Assembly (NCBI RefSeq): GCF_007859635.1
Contig: NZ_CP042306.1
Coordinates: 2,108,001-2,172,000 of the forward strand
Direction: 5' to 3'
DNA: 64,000 bases
Source of the DNA: Sphingomonas panacisoli
GTDB taxonomy: Bacteria > Pseudomonadota > Alphaproteobacteria > Sphingomonadales > Sphingomonadaceae
How positions within the stretch are numbered: the first letter of the stretch is position 1; each line of letters opens with the position of its first letter. The notes beneath the pieces were generated by a model. The model saw only the letters and a program-made list of their open reading frames with translations, searched no databases and had not been told where the DNA came from. This document shows positions 28,636-37,925 of this stretch, piece after piece. The position numbers were made by a program, and so were the translations under genes.

Positions 28636-28920
28636 ATGAAGCCCCACATTCTCCTCCCTCTGCTCGCCTTGAGCGGCGCATTGCTCCCAACCGCCGCGTC
28701 GGCCGCGCCGAAGCCCAAATTGACCATGGCGCAAGCCCGGGCGATCGCGCTCAAGCGCGCGCCGGGGGCGATCAAGGACGCCGAGTACGAGCATGAAGGC
28801 CGCGGCTGGCGCTTTTCGTTCGATATCCTCCAAGGCAAGCGCATCCACGAAATCGGCGTCGATGCGATGACCGGCGCGATCGTCGAGGACAAGTACGAAG
28901 CTCTGGACAGCAAGGACTGA
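28636..28920 (+). CDS. PepSY-domain secreted protein
   Basis: A 94-residue protein with signal peptide (ending near ASAAP) and one PepSY domain (ARAIALKRAPGAIKDAEYE to TGAIVEDKYEAL). Such small periplasmic PepSY proteins often precede two-component genes and may inhibit proteases or modulate the sensor. The gene lies 4 bases before the response regulator at 28925, and all three genes should be one operon. The sequence just upstream contains CTGGCAG and CTGTCAG spaced by 18 bases, which does not match the 11-base-period boxes found elsewhere in the window. Confidence 0.8.
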   Translation: MKPHILLPLLALSGALLPTAASAAPKPKLTMAQARAIALKRAPGAIKDAEYEHEGRGWRFSFDILQGKRIHEIGVDAMTGAIVEDKYEALDSKD

Positions 28921-28924
28921 ATCG

Positions 28925-29602
28925 GTGCGTATCCTCGTCGCCGAAGACGATGCCGGCGCCGCCGGATTCATCGAACGCGGGCTGGCCGAGCTCGGTCACG
29001 TGGTGACTCGCGTGTCGGACGGAGAGGATGCGCTTCACCTCGGTGCGACGGAGACGTTCGACGCGATCGTGCTCGATCGGATGATGCCGGGGATGGAGGG
29101 GCTGGACGTGCTGCGCCGGCTGCGCGCTGCCCAGATACCCACGCCGGTGATGGTGCTGACCGCTAAAGGCGGCATCGCCGATCGGGTCGATGGCCTCGAC
29201 GCCGGGGCCGACGACTATCTCGTCAAGCCGTTCGCGATGGCCGAACTGATCGCGCGGTTGAACGCCTTGTTGCGCCGACCGCCGATCAGCGACGTCGTGA
29301 CCCGGCTCGACGTCGGCGATATCACGCTCGATCGTCTGCGCCGCGAAGTGACGCGCGCCGGCCGGTCGATCCACCTGCAGCCGCGCGAGTTCGCCCTGCT
29401 GGAATTGCTGATGCGCAACGCCGGCCGCGTGGTGACGCGCACGATGTTTCTGGAAGAGGTCTGGGGCTTTCATTTCGACCCGCAGACGAACATCGTCGAA
29501 AGCCACTTGAGCCGGGTACGATCGAAATTGCGCGAGGGGTTCGGCGACGACCCGATCGAAACCGTGCGCGGCGCGGGCTACCGGATCCGCGGGGATGGCT
29601 AG
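28925..29602 (+). CDS. OmpR-family response regulator
   Basis: A 225-residue regulator beginning at GTG 28925, 4 bases after the PepSY gene. The receiver shows AEDD, VLDRMMPGMEG with the phosphorylated aspartate, and KPFAM; the DNA-binding domain shows LQPREFALLELLMRNAG and TVRGAGYRI. It overlaps the kinase gene by 8 bases. It is closely similar in layout to the regulator at 50648-51322, including the same 8-base overlap with its kinase, which points to an old duplication of the pair. Confidence 0.88.
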   Translation: MRILVAEDDAGAAGFIERGLAELGHVVTRVSDGEDALHLGATETFDAIVLDRMMPGMEGLDVLRRLRAAQIPTPVMVLTAKGGIADRVDGLDAGADDYLVKPFAMAELIARLNALLRRPPISDVVTRLDVGDITLDRLRREVTRAGRSIHLQPREFALLELLMRNAGRVVTRTMFLEEVWGFHFDPQTNIVESHLSRVRSKLREGFGDDPIETVRGAGYRIRGDG

Positions 29603-30917
29603 CCTACGCGCCAGCGCGGCCTATCGGATCGCGTTCACCTACGCGCTGACGTTCACCATCGCGATCCTGCTGCTCGGGGTAGCGGTGTATTTCGTTGCCG
29701 ACGCCGAATTCCGGGGTGAACGGGATCAAGCGATCTCGGGGGAAATCGTCGATTTGACGCGCGAGGGCGACGGCTCCGAACTGATCGAGGATATTGGGGC
29801 ACGCGAGGCCGCTCGGGCGAAGCCCACCTTCGGCTATGCCGTGTTCGACAAAGCCGGCCTGCGCATCGGCGGGCGGCTCGACACGCCACGCCCCGAACTG
29901 GGTTTCAGTATGATCACCTTCCGCGATCCCATCGAGGGCGCCGACGCCGCCCGCGCACGGGCGGTCGATCTGCCGGACGGGCGGCGATTGGTCGTGGCTG
30001 TCGACTCGGAAGCGATCGAGCAGATCGACGCTACTATACTGACGTTGTTCGGCGCTGCGTTCGTCGTCGTATTGCTGATCGGCGGTGCGGGCGGCCTGTT
30101 GCTTGGACGCTATCTGCGCCGCCGCCTGGGCACGATCAGCGCAACGGCCAACGCGATCGTCGCCGGCGATATCGGTCAACGCATGCCCGTGGGTGCGAGC
30201 GGCGACGAGTTCGACGCGGTTGCGCTCGCACTGAACGCGATGCTGGATCGGATCGCCAGCCTGATGGAAAACCTGCGCCAAGTATCGAGCGACGTCGCGC
30301 ACGATTTGCGCACGCCCTTGCTGCGATTGCGCGGGCAGCTCGAACGCGTCGGCAAGGAAGAGGGCGCCGCACAGCGCGCGCTCGATCAGGGTGACGAACT
30401 ACTCCGCCTGTTCAGCGCGATCCTGCGCATCACCGAGGTCGAGAGCGGCGGGCTGGAGCGCAGCTTTATCCGGATCGACTTGTCGACGTTGACCCACGAT
30501 GTCGCGGAAAGCTTTCTACCGGCGCTCCACGATGGCGGTCGGACTTTGGACTGGGAAATCGAGCCTGACATCTTCGTCCACGGCGATCGCGAACTGATCG
30601 CACAATCGCTGGCGAACATGCTCGACAACAGCCAGACGCACACACCGCCCGGCACCCACATCGTGATGACGCTCGACGCCAATACCGAGTGGGTGCGTCT
30701 CTCCGTCAGCGACGATGGTCCCGGCGTGCCGCGCGAAGAGCGGGATGCCATCCTGCGGCGTTTCTATCGCACCGAGGCGAGCCGGACGACGCCGGGCAAC
30801 GGGCTGGGGCTCAGCCTGGTATCGGCGGTCGCGGCGGCGCATGGCGGTGAGATCGCGGTTGCGGCCAGTCAGCCGCGCGGCCTGCGCCTGACCATGGTAT
30901 TGCCGCGCACGCCCTGA
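29595..30917 (+). CDS. HAMP-domain sensor histidine kinase
   Basis: A 440-residue kinase with helix 1 (about residues 12-35), a periplasmic region of about 115 residues, helix 2 plus HAMP (IVAGDIGQRMPVGASGDE), the H box VSSDVAHDLRTPLLRL, N box NMLDNSQTHTP, G1 SDDGPGVP and G2 GNGLGLSL. All boxes are intact. It resembles the kinase at 49315-50655. Its last 49 bases overlap, tail to tail, the end of the PstS-like gene at 30869-31894 on the other strand. The PepSY protein encoded upstream may modulate it (inference). Confidence 0.87.
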   Translation: MASLRASAAYRIAFTYALTFTIAILLLGVAVYFVADAEFRGERDQAISGEIVDLTREGDGSELIEDIGAREAARAKPTFGYAVFDKAGLRIGGRLDTPRPELGFSMITFRDPIEGADAARARAVDLPDGRRLVVAVDSEAIEQIDATILTLFGAAFVVVLLIGGAGGLLLGRYLRRRLGTISATANAIVAGDIGQRMPVGASGDEFDAVALALNAMLDRIASLMENLRQVSSDVAHDLRTPLLRLRGQLERVGKEEGAAQRALDQGDELLRLFSAILRITEVESGGLERSFIRIDLSTLTHDVAESFLPALHDGGRTLDWEIEPDIFVHGDRELIAQSLANMLDNSQTHTPPGTHIVMTLDANTEWVRLSVSDDGPGVPREERDAILRRFYRTEASRTTPGNGLGLSLVSAVAAAHGGEIAVAASQPRGLRLTMVLPRTP

Positions 30918-31894
30918 CGATCGACCGACTGCAACGACCGTCGCAGCGTCGCTTTGCTGAGGGGCTGGAACACGCCGGATGCGCCTATCTGCGCCTGCCC
31001 TGCGTCGCTCAGCAGATAACGAGCGAACGTCCGTAGCCGCGCCCCGCAGGCTGTAGCTGGGGCGAGCAGCAGATCGACGGTCCGCGCCAGCGGATATCGG
31101 TCGGCGGCGATCGTACCGGCCGTCGGAAGGTAAGCCGGCGATCGATCCCCCAGAGCGATCGCGACGGGCCGTACATTCACCTTGAGGTGGCCCATACCGG
31201 TAAAGCCGATCGCGAGCGGATCGGCGGCGACGCGATCCACGACATCGGCTTCCGACCCGCTGTCCGGCGCGGGCTTCCAGCGGCCCCGTCGTCCCCCGAT
31301 GCTCAATATCCGCCGGCGGATCGTGAGCGCACGCGCCGATTCCTCGCCTGCCCAGCCACCTCCCCCGAGGATGTGGATCGGGCGACCGCGCCAACCCGCG
31401 ACGCCGAGCGCCGCCCAGTCGGTGGGCACACTTCCTCCCCGCAGGCGGCTCGACGAGAAAATGGCGTCGAGCTGACGATAGCTCAGTCGGCGTATCGGAT
31501 TGGCGCTGTTGACGACAATCGCCACGGCATCGACATACCCGAACCGATCCCACGCGCCTGTCGCTACCGGCACGACCGACGGCGAGACGCCACGATGCGA
31601 TTTTCGGAACGTGGCCAAGTCGGCCTCGGCAATCTCGCGCGTCAGAAAAGCGAAATCGGCGCGGCCTTCCAGGAACGCCTCGAGGCCGGGATCGAGCGCA
31701 CCTTGGGGCGGCCCGAACGGCGTGAGCAGCTCGACGGGAGTGTCGGGAAAGCGGACCACGAAATCGTCGCGCCACGCCGGGGCAAGCGTTTTCAGAATCG
31801 ACGGCGCGCTCCCCCGCAGCGGCGACGCCGGACAAGCCGCCGGCGTCGCCGTGATCATGGCGCCGGACATCAACCAGAGGGGCAATGGCAGCAT
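30869..31894 (-). CDS. PstS-like periplasmic substrate-binding protein
   Basis: About 341 residues with a short hydrophobic leader and a PBP_like_2 phosphate-type binding fold. The conserved run of this local family is present: IVVNSANPIRRLSYRQLDAI, SSSRLRGG, WAALGVAGWRGRPIHILG and the C-terminal YLLSDAGQAQIGASG. The binding-loop region (PFGPPQGALDPGLEAFLEGR) differs from canonical PstS. ATG at 31894 is chosen over TTG at 31906; neither has a good Shine-Dalgarno. The end overlaps the convergent kinase gene by 49 bases. No permease or ATPase gene is nearby. The ligand is probably a phosphate-type oxyanion, but this is inferred from the family. Confidence 0.7.
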   Translation of the reverse strand: MLPLPLWLMSGAMITATPAACPASPLRGSAPSILKTLAPAWRDDFVVRFPDTPVELLTPFGPPQGALDPGLEAFLEGRADFAFLTREIAEADLATFRKSHRGVSPSVVPVATGAWDRFGYVDAVAIVVNSANPIRRLSYRQLDAIFSSSRLRGGSVPTDWAALGVAGWRGRPIHILGGGGWAGEESARALTIRRRILSIGGRRGRWKPAPDSGSEADVVDRVAADPLAIGFTGMGHLKVNVRPVAIALGDRSPAYLPTAGTIAADRYPLARTVDLLLAPATACGARLRTFARYLLSDAGQAQIGASGVFQPLSKATLRRSLQSVDRQGVRGNTMVRRRPRG

Positions 31895-32040
31895 GACGAT
31901 GAGCAAAGGCCGGACTGCACGACGAGGCTATATGTCATTCGACGGATCGGCCGCGCCATTCGCTGCATTGGGCGAATCCGACCGCCCGCTTATCCTGCAC
32001 GCGATCCGGGGGATGCCCGGCCAAACTAGAGGAGAGGACG

Positions 32041-33129
32041 TTGCCAGGTTTTGCTTCATTCAAGCGCCGCCATATCGCCGCGCTTGCCACCGTGACCGCA
32101 CTGGGTCTGACCACCGCGATCGCATTCCAGCCCGCTAATGCGCTCAAATACGCCAAGCGCGAGCACAATCTGAAGGTCGATCCGCGCATTCCGGTGTGGG
32201 TGCCGGGTCCGGTCGATGTCCAGCCGGAAGAGGAGCTCCACGTCGTCGGCGCCGACGTCATGGATGAAATGACGCTCGGCTGGGTGAAGATGATGCGCAA
32301 GGCCTATCCGCGGCTAAGCGTCGACATGGAAGCGCGCGCGTCGGGCAGTGGTGGCCCCGGCCTGACCAACGAGATTTCCGAGCTCGCGCCGGTCGGCCGC
32401 GAATTGCTGCCCGCCGAAGCCGAGGGCTTCCGCAAGAAGTTCGGCTACGACGCCACCGGCTTCCGCGTCGCCACCGGCAGCGTCGGCTCGCTGGGCAAGA
32501 CTGCGGCGTCGATCATCATGGTCGACAAGGACAACCCGATCAATTGCCTCAGCATGCAGCAGCTCGACAGCATCTATTCGTCGACGCGCAACCGCGGCGG
32601 ACCGGACATCACCAACTGGGGCCAGGTCGGCTTGACCGGCGCCTGGGCGTCGAAGCCGATTCACCTTTACGGTCTGAAATCGCCAAACGGGATCGAATGG
32701 TATTTCAAGATCCAGGTCATGAAGATGGGCGAGTATCGCGACGGGATCCAGTTCACCAAGGGTCGGGGTTTCACCCACGCCTTCAACGTCGCCGCGGAGG
32801 ACATGAAGGATCATCCGGGTGGGTTGACCTATGCGTTGCTCGCCAACATCACGCCCAATACGAAAGCCGTCGCGCTGTCGGAAACGACGGGCGGCAAGTG
32901 CGTCTACCCGACCACGCAGTCGGTCTATGACCACAGCTATCCGCTCAGCCGCTACGTCTACATCTACGTCAACCATAAGCCGGGCACGAAGCTTCCGGCG
33001 AAGGTCAGGGAATTCCTGAAGGCCGTGCTGAGCCGCGAAGGCCAGCAGCAGGTGGCGAATGACGGCGTCTACATTCCGTTGCAGGCGTCGGTCGTGAAGG
33101 AAGAACTCGCCAAACTCGACACGATGTAG
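32041..33129 (+). CDS. PstS-like periplasmic substrate-binding protein
   Basis: A 362-residue full-length member of the local PstS-like family, starting at TTG 32041 behind GGAGAGGACG. The signal peptide runs to about ANALKYA. The ligand-side loop MEARASGSGGPGLTNEIS (near residues 97-114) is the closest in this window to the serine/glycine phosphate loop of PstS. Then follow MVDKDNPINCLSMQQLDSIY, STRNRGG, WGQVGLTGAW and VLSREGQQQVANDG. It is single-gene: the upstream neighbour is divergent, and a strong terminator follows at 33159-33192. It lacks partner transporter genes. Confidence 0.8.
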   Translation: MPGFASFKRRHIAALATVTALGLTTAIAFQPANALKYAKREHNLKVDPRIPVWVPGPVDVQPEEELHVVGADVMDEMTLGWVKMMRKAYPRLSVDMEARASGSGGPGLTNEISELAPVGRELLPAEAEGFRKKFGYDATGFRVATGSVGSLGKTAASIIMVDKDNPINCLSMQQLDSIYSSTRNRGGPDITNWGQVGLTGAWASKPIHLYGLKSPNGIEWYFKIQVMKMGEYRDGIQFTKGRGFTHAFNVAAEDMKDHPGGLTYALLANITPNTKAVALSETTGGKCVYPTTQSVYDHSYPLSRYVYIYVNHKPGTKLPAKVREFLKAVLSREGQQQVANDGVYIPLQASVVKEELAKLDTM

Positions 33130-33158
33130 GAATTCCCCCTCAAGCCCGTCGCCTCGGA

Positions 33159-33192
33159 GGGCGCGACCGGTTCGCCGGTCGCGCCCTTTTTT
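33159..33192 (+). terminator. rho-independent terminator of the PstS-like gene
   Basis: GGGCGCGACCGG (33159-33170) pairs perfectly with 33175-33186 around a TTCG tetraloop and is followed by six T residues. It starts 30 bases after the stop at 33129. Confidence 0.93.
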
Positions 33193-33213
33193 GTCTGCGC
33201 CGCAGGAAAGGAA

Positions 33214-33238
33214 GAGGCGCCGCCGACGGCGACGCCTC
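33214..33238 (-). terminator. possible terminator of the FpvA-type receptor gene
   Basis: GAGGCG at 33214 and CGCCTC ending at 33238 enclose a nearly complete stem with one mismatch. It lies 28 bases beyond the receptor stop. On the minus strand it is followed by a T-rich stretch (TTCCTTTCC) rather than a clean T-run. Confidence 0.4.
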
Positions 33239-33265
33239 CTCCTCCTCCCCCAGGGATCGCTCCTG

Positions 33266-35668
33266 TTAGAAGTGGAACCGTGCGGTTGCCGTCAGCAGGC
33301 GCGGCGTGCCAGGTACCAACTGGATGTTGGCGGTGAAGCCGGCGCTTTCGATGTAGCGCGCATCCAGCAGGTTGGTGACCTTCAGCGTCAGGTCGAGGTT
33401 ATCGCCGACCTTGTAATAGATGCCGGCATCGACCGTCGTGTAGGCCTTGAGCGGCAGGGTTCCCGCTTCGGGCCCGACCGCGCCGACCGTCGGCAAAAGA
33501 CCGACGCGCTTGCCGATATATGACACGCCGAGGCCGAACCCGAGATTTTCGAGCGAGCCCGACTGGATATCGTACCTGGTCCAGAAGTTCAGCGCATTGT
33601 CCGGCGAGTTGGTCTGCCGCGCGCCGATTTGCGGCGCGATGTTCGACGATACGACACGCGCCTTGGTGTGGGCATAGCCGCCGGTGATCTGCCAGCCGGG
33701 CAGCGGTGTCGCGTTGACCTCGATCTCGAAGCCGCGCGAGCGGTCGGAGCCGAGCTGGTTCGAACAGGTCCCGCTGGCCGGGATCAAATTGCCCGCGGCA
33801 TCGCGCGGCGCATTCGCGGGGATGGTGATGCCGTTGGCCGCGATAAAGGCGTTGAGCGCGGCGAGGTTGGCCGGGCACGAGAAGGTATTGAGAACGTTCT
33901 TGCGCTCGATGTCGAAATACGCCGCCGTCAGGTTCAGGCGCTCGCCGAACAGGTTGGCCTTGACGCCGCCCTCGTAAGATTTCGCCTCGGTCGGCTTGAA
34001 CGGGTTCAGCCCGAAGACGTCGAACGACGCGGCCGCGACCGGCACGTAGGACGAACTGTATGCGGCGTAGATCGTGAGCTGCTTGGTGGGCTCGATCAGC
34101 AGGCCGGCCTGGGGCAGCCACTTGCTGTCCTTTTTCTTGACCGGCACGAACGTCGTGATCCGCTTGTCGGAAATCGTCTGCCGTTCATCGGCATAACGCA
34201 CCCCGACCATCACCTTCACGAAATCGCCGAACGAAATGAGATCCGACGCATAGCCGCCGAGCGAGTTCTGCGTGGTGTAGCGCCAATTGAGATTGGACGA
34301 TTGTCCGGTATTGAACTGCGGGAAGGTCTCGATCGCAGGCGCGGTGTTGATCGCCGGGTTATAGACGTTGAGGTTCAGCGACGTGCAGGCCGGCGCCGGG
34401 GTCGGCGTGCAATTGTAGAATTGCGTGCGATTGAGACTCGCCGTTTCCTGGCCGCCGTTGAAGCCGATCAGCACGTTGTTCTTGATCCCGGCGATTTCGA
34501 ACTTCGCCGTCAAATTGGTATCGACGAAGCTGTATGTGCGCTGATTGAGCTGTCCGCGGGCGCGGCGCGTGATCGTGGTCAGCTGGTTGGGCGACGAGGC
34601 AAAGGCATTGACGTCGAAATTGCGCTGCCGATCCTCGTGATCGACATAACGATAACCGACATAGAACTTCACGCTGTCGCTGAAATTGTGCGTGTAATAC
34701 AGGTTGCCGATCGCCCCGCGCTCGACGAGATAGTCGTCCTTCCCCTGATAGTTGGTGTCGATCTTCGCGATCAGGCTGGCGTCGTTGCCGGGCGCGACGA
34801 GGTACGTGTCGTAGTGCGTCTTTACGTAGCGATACTCGCCGCCGATGGTCAGCGTATCCTTGGACGAGATTTTCCAGGTCGCGCTCGGCGAGATGTAGAT
34901 CGGTTGCTCATACGAGTTCTTGCGGAACCCGCGCGTATAGCCGAGCTCGCCGACGACCCGAACGGCGAGCGTCTGATCCTTGTCGACAGGGCCGGTATAA
35001 TCGAACGAGAACAGCCCGCCGAGTTGACGGTCATACGAGCCGACGCCCATCACCCCTTTGAAGCCGATCTCGAACGAGGGCGTAAATTTCGGTTTCTTGG
35101 AAATGATGTTGATGAAGCCGCCCGGTTGACCCTGGCCGTAAAGAACGGCGGTCGGCCCCTTGACCAGCTCGATATGGTCGGTGCCGATCGTAGGCGGCGA
35201 ACCGAAGCGAACGGAGAGACCCGGCAAACCGTCGGTCAGAATCGCGCCGCGATCGTTGCCCGATGTCTTGAAGCCGCGAAACGTGATGTCGTAGCTCGTG
35301 TTACCCGCGCGCTGGACACCGGTCATGTAGCGATAGAGGTCCGATACGTTGGTCGTCTCGATCGCCTTTAGAAAGTTGTTGTTGTAGCTTTCGGTGCTGG
35401 CCGGCGTGTCGAGGATGCGAATGTCCATCTTGGTCGCGCTCACCGCGGCGTCGTTGACGAAGCGGCCGCGAATGACGATGTCGGTCGGCGTATTGCCGTT
35501 GTTCGTATCGGCGTCTTGGGGTGCGGCAGCGGTTTGATCGTCGCTGGCGGCTGGCGCCGTTTGCGCCGCAGCAGGCGATGCCATGCCGCACGCGATCGCC
35601 AGCAGCGAACAAGCGCCGATCATCCGCACGCGCTTCGTTGTCTTCGCGCCGTTTCGGCTGCTGTTCAT
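33266..35668 (-). CDS. TonB-dependent receptor, siderophore (FpvA/FhuA)-type
   Basis: An 800-residue receptor. The signal peptide ends near SPAAAQ; the plug has TDIVIRGRFV, RGFKTSGNDRGAILTDG, VELVKGPTAVLYG-type and GQPGGFINIISKKP motifs, the last typical of ferrisiderophore receptors, and the barrel ends LLTATARFHF. ATG at 35668 follows GGGGAGGA at good spacing. It stands between PstS-like genes: one divergent family member ends at 33129 and others start beyond 35779. Whether it carries iron complexes or another ligand delivered to the neighbouring binding proteins cannot be decided from sequence. Confidence 0.85.
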   Translation of the reverse strand: MNSSRNGAKTTKRVRMIGACSLLAIACGMASPAAAQTAPAASDDQTAAAPQDADTNNGNTPTDIVIRGRFVNDAAVSATKMDIRILDTPASTESYNNNFLKAIETTNVSDLYRYMTGVQRAGNTSYDITFRGFKTSGNDRGAILTDGLPGLSVRFGSPPTIGTDHIELVKGPTAVLYGQGQPGGFINIISKKPKFTPSFEIGFKGVMGVGSYDRQLGGLFSFDYTGPVDKDQTLAVRVVGELGYTRGFRKNSYEQPIYISPSATWKISSKDTLTIGGEYRYVKTHYDTYLVAPGNDASLIAKIDTNYQGKDDYLVERGAIGNLYYTHNFSDSVKFYVGYRYVDHEDRQRNFDVNAFASSPNQLTTITRRARGQLNQRTYSFVDTNLTAKFEIAGIKNNVLIGFNGGQETASLNRTQFYNCTPTPAPACTSLNLNVYNPAINTAPAIETFPQFNTGQSSNLNWRYTTQNSLGGYASDLISFGDFVKVMVGVRYADERQTISDKRITTFVPVKKKDSKWLPQAGLLIEPTKQLTIYAAYSSSYVPVAAASFDVFGLNPFKPTEAKSYEGGVKANLFGERLNLTAAYFDIERKNVLNTFSCPANLAALNAFIAANGITIPANAPRDAAGNLIPASGTCSNQLGSDRSRGFEIEVNATPLPGWQITGGYAHTKARVVSSNIAPQIGARQTNSPDNALNFWTRYDIQSGSLENLGFGLGVSYIGKRVGLLPTVGAVGPEAGTLPLKAYTTVDAGIYYKVGDNLDLTLKVTNLLDARYIESAGFTANIQLVPGTPRLLTATARFHF

Positions 35669-35778
35669 CTTATCCTCCCCTGACCCATGGTCGTTGTTAA
35701 GGCGGTTACCGCTCTGGAGCTTAACCTCTGTCAAAATGACGATTTCGCCTCCATCCGTTAAATGACGGACAGGCTATC

Positions 35779-36753
35779 TTATTGTGGTTTAATGTTTTTA
35801 TTGAGTTTCACGCGTTCGACGGCAAGTTCACTGCGATTCAACGGCAGGTATCCGCGCGATTGCCGGCCGATCGCCGCCTGACCAGCGTCGGACAGCAGCG
35901 ATTCGAGCAGCAATGTAGCGGCAGGCGCGATGGCGCCATCGGCCTCGCGACGGGCGTAGATCAGCAGAAATCGGTCGAACGGATAGCGGCCGGAACGGAT
36001 GCCGGCACGGGTCGGCGCGGTGGTGCGGCCACGGTCGTCGATCACCGCCAATGCTCTGACGCGGGGGCCCGCAAAGTTGGCATTGGCCAGGCCGATCGCC
36101 GCGTCGTCCGCCGCCACCGCCGCCGCTACATCCCGCGATTGGCGCTTGCCCTCGACCGCCGCCGCGAACGCAGATGCGCGCAGCGGCCCGGCCAAGGCAA
36201 ACCGGCCGATCGCCGTGTCGCGGGCCAGCGCAACCGCGCGGATCGGCCGCGTTCGCCAGCGGCCGCCGAGGCCGAGATCGCCCCAACGCACCGCCGCCGT
36301 ACCGTCGGCGCTCGACGCGAACACGCGCCGAATCTGGGCCAGGGTGATCCGCCGCAACGGATTGTCGACGGCAACCAGGATAGCGGTCGGCGACGATAAC
36401 GTGCCGGGGACGAGCGAGTCGTGGGCAATGCGGAACTCGATCGGATCGCTGCCCCATGCCGCGCGGAATGCGGCGCGATCTGCAGGCTCCATTGCGGCAC
36501 CCATCGGCGCGAGCAGCGAGTTCCCCGCGATCAGCGCAGCGGGCGCCGATCGCGTGCTCTTGAGATCGAGATCGTATCGTACCGTCGTGCCCGACGCCGC
36601 GATCCGCCGTGTCGCGTCGCCGATAATTTCGTCCATGTCGTTATATCCAACGACGCGAAACCGGCCCTCTGCGGTTACGTAGCCCGTGCCCTGAGGCGCG
36701 GCCGCGATCAGGGCGAACGCGAACGCCAGCGCCGCTGATCGTCGGCCGATCAC
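35779..36753 (-). CDS. PstS-like substrate-binding protein, diverged
   Basis: A 324-residue member starting at GTG 36753, which overlaps the stop of the upstream paralogue (GTGA at 36750-36753). A leader of about 20 residues ends near AAAPQG. Family features kept are VAVDNPLRRITLAQIRRVF, RWGDLGLGGRW, RSGRYPFDRFLLIYA and LLSDAGQAAIGRQSRGYLPL; the ligand loop is diverged (KSTRSAPAALIAGNS). It is the last gene of a four-base-overlap run 38533-37922, 37925-36750, 36753-35779, so the three proteins are probably made together. A long open frame upstream is overlap only. Confidence 0.75.
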   Translation of the reverse strand: MIGRRSAALAFAFALIAAAPQGTGYVTAEGRFRVVGYNDMDEIIGDATRRIAASGTTVRYDLDLKSTRSAPAALIAGNSLLAPMGAAMEPADRAAFRAAWGSDPIEFRIAHDSLVPGTLSSPTAILVAVDNPLRRITLAQIRRVFASSADGTAAVRWGDLGLGGRWRTRPIRAVALARDTAIGRFALAGPLRASAFAAAVEGKRQSRDVAAAVAADDAAIGLANANFAGPRVRALAVIDDRGRTTAPTRAGIRSGRYPFDRFLLIYARREADGAIAPAATLLLESLLSDAGQAAIGRQSRGYLPLNRSELAVERVKLNKNIKPQ

Positions 36754-37925
36754 TTGCCCTCGATATAGGCCTGGCTGCGCGCGACCTGGCCTACGCGGAG
36801 CGGCAGATAGATGCCTTGCTTGCGAACCACGGCCTGGCCCTCGCGGCTCAGCACAAAGCGCAGGAATTCGCGCAACGCCGGATTGAGCGCCGCGCCCGAC
36901 CGCGCGTTCGTGTTCAGGTACAGGACGCGCGACAGCGGATAGGCAGCGCTCGCGACATTCTCGTAGCTCGGCGACAAAGCGGGACCACCCTCCACGCTGA
37001 GCGGCACGATCTTCACTTCGGAATCGATCGCCGACAAGCCGGTATAGCCAAGTGCTTCGGGATCGGCCGCAACCCGGCGCGCGATGTTGAAGAAGGTTTC
37101 GTCGTAATGGATCTTGTCGTTCCACTCGCCGCGGCCTTGCGGCGTCGATAGGACGTGTTCGCGCACGAACTCCTCGAACCCGTTCCACGGCTTGATGCCG
37201 TAGAGATGCACCGGACGGTTCGCCCACTCGCCGGTCAGGCCGAGATCACCCCAGGTTTTGATCGGCTTTCCACCACGCAACCGCGTCGAGGAGAAGGCGG
37301 CGTCGAGCTGTTCAAAGCTGAGCTTGCGGATCGGATTGTCCGGATTGACCATGAACGCGATCGCGTCGAGGAACCCAAAATGACGCCAGGTCCCGCCGGA
37401 GATCGGCACCGAAAACGGCGGGTATCCGAACTTCGCGTTGAACCCCGAAATGTCGGTCGGCTTGAGTTCGCGCGATACGAATACGAGGTCGAGATTGCCC
37501 TTGATCAACTCGAGCGCACCGAGGCTGCCGGCATACGGTTTGACCAGATCGAGCTGGAAGCCGGGATGATATTTGCGGAACGCCGCCACCCACGCCGCGG
37601 CGAGGCCGGGCAAGACGTCCGACACGCCGGCGCGGAAATGCGCTTTGAGCTTGAGACCTTTGGTAGGAATATAGCGTGGAAGGGCGGGATCGAGATCGGG
37701 CTGTAGCAATTCGGGTGCGGGCAACGTGCGCCCTTCGACCATCCCCGCCTTCTTCTCTTCCTCGGTCTGCGGAAAGACCGGCGCGGCTGACGGCTCGACC
37801 CAGATCAGCTGGCCGGGCTTCGACGGCGGTGCGGCGTCCTGGGCGCTCGCCAGTCCGGCGCACATCAATCCGGCTACAGCCAAAAACCCTCGAGCCAATC
37901 GCATCAAATCCAATCCCTTCTTCAT
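36750..37925 (-). CDS. PstS-like substrate-binding protein, full length
   Basis: A 391-residue member with signal peptide (ending GLASAQ) and an extra N-terminal segment of about 75 residues rich in Pro and acidic residues before the fold begins at LKAHFRAGVSD. Conserved parts are LVKPYAGSLGALELIKGN (ligand side), MVNPDNPIRKLSFEQLDAAF, SSTRLRGG, WGDLGLTGEWANRPVHLYG and VLSREGQAVVRKQGIYLPL. Both ends overlap neighbours by 4 bases. The sequence is close to the protein at 32041-33129, showing local duplication. Confidence 0.8.
   Translation of the reverse strand: MKKGLDLMRLARGFLAVAGLMCAGLASAQDAAPPSKPGQLIWVEPSAAPVFPQTEEEKKAGMVEGRTLPAPELLQPDLDPALPRYIPTKGLKLKAHFRAGVSDVLPGLAAAWVAAFRKYHPGFQLDLVKPYAGSLGALELIKGNLDLVFVSRELKPTDISGFNAKFGYPPFSVPISGGTWRHFGFLDAIAFMVNPDNPIRKLSFEQLDAAFSSTRLRGGKPIKTWGDLGLTGEWANRPVHLYGIKPWNGFEEFVREHVLSTPQGRGEWNDKIHYDETFFNIARRVAADPEALGYTGLSAIDSEVKIVPLSVEGGPALSPSYENVASAAYPLSRVLYLNTNARSGAALNPALREFLRFVLSREGQAVVRKQGIYLPLRVGQVARSQAYIEGK

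Noticed and set aside
31932..31938. Single ATGTCAT half-site between two PstS-like genes
   Set aside because: No second heptamer at an 11-base period on either side.
33629..35371. 580-codon plus-strand open frame opposite the FpvA-type receptor
   Set aside because: Low-complexity translation, antisense to a well-supported receptor; treated as a codon-bias shadow.
35730..35775. TGTCA/TGACG sequences upstream of the FpvA-type receptor as a Pho-like box
   Set aside because: They form an inverted arrangement or a 26-base period, not the direct 11-base repeat seen elsewhere.
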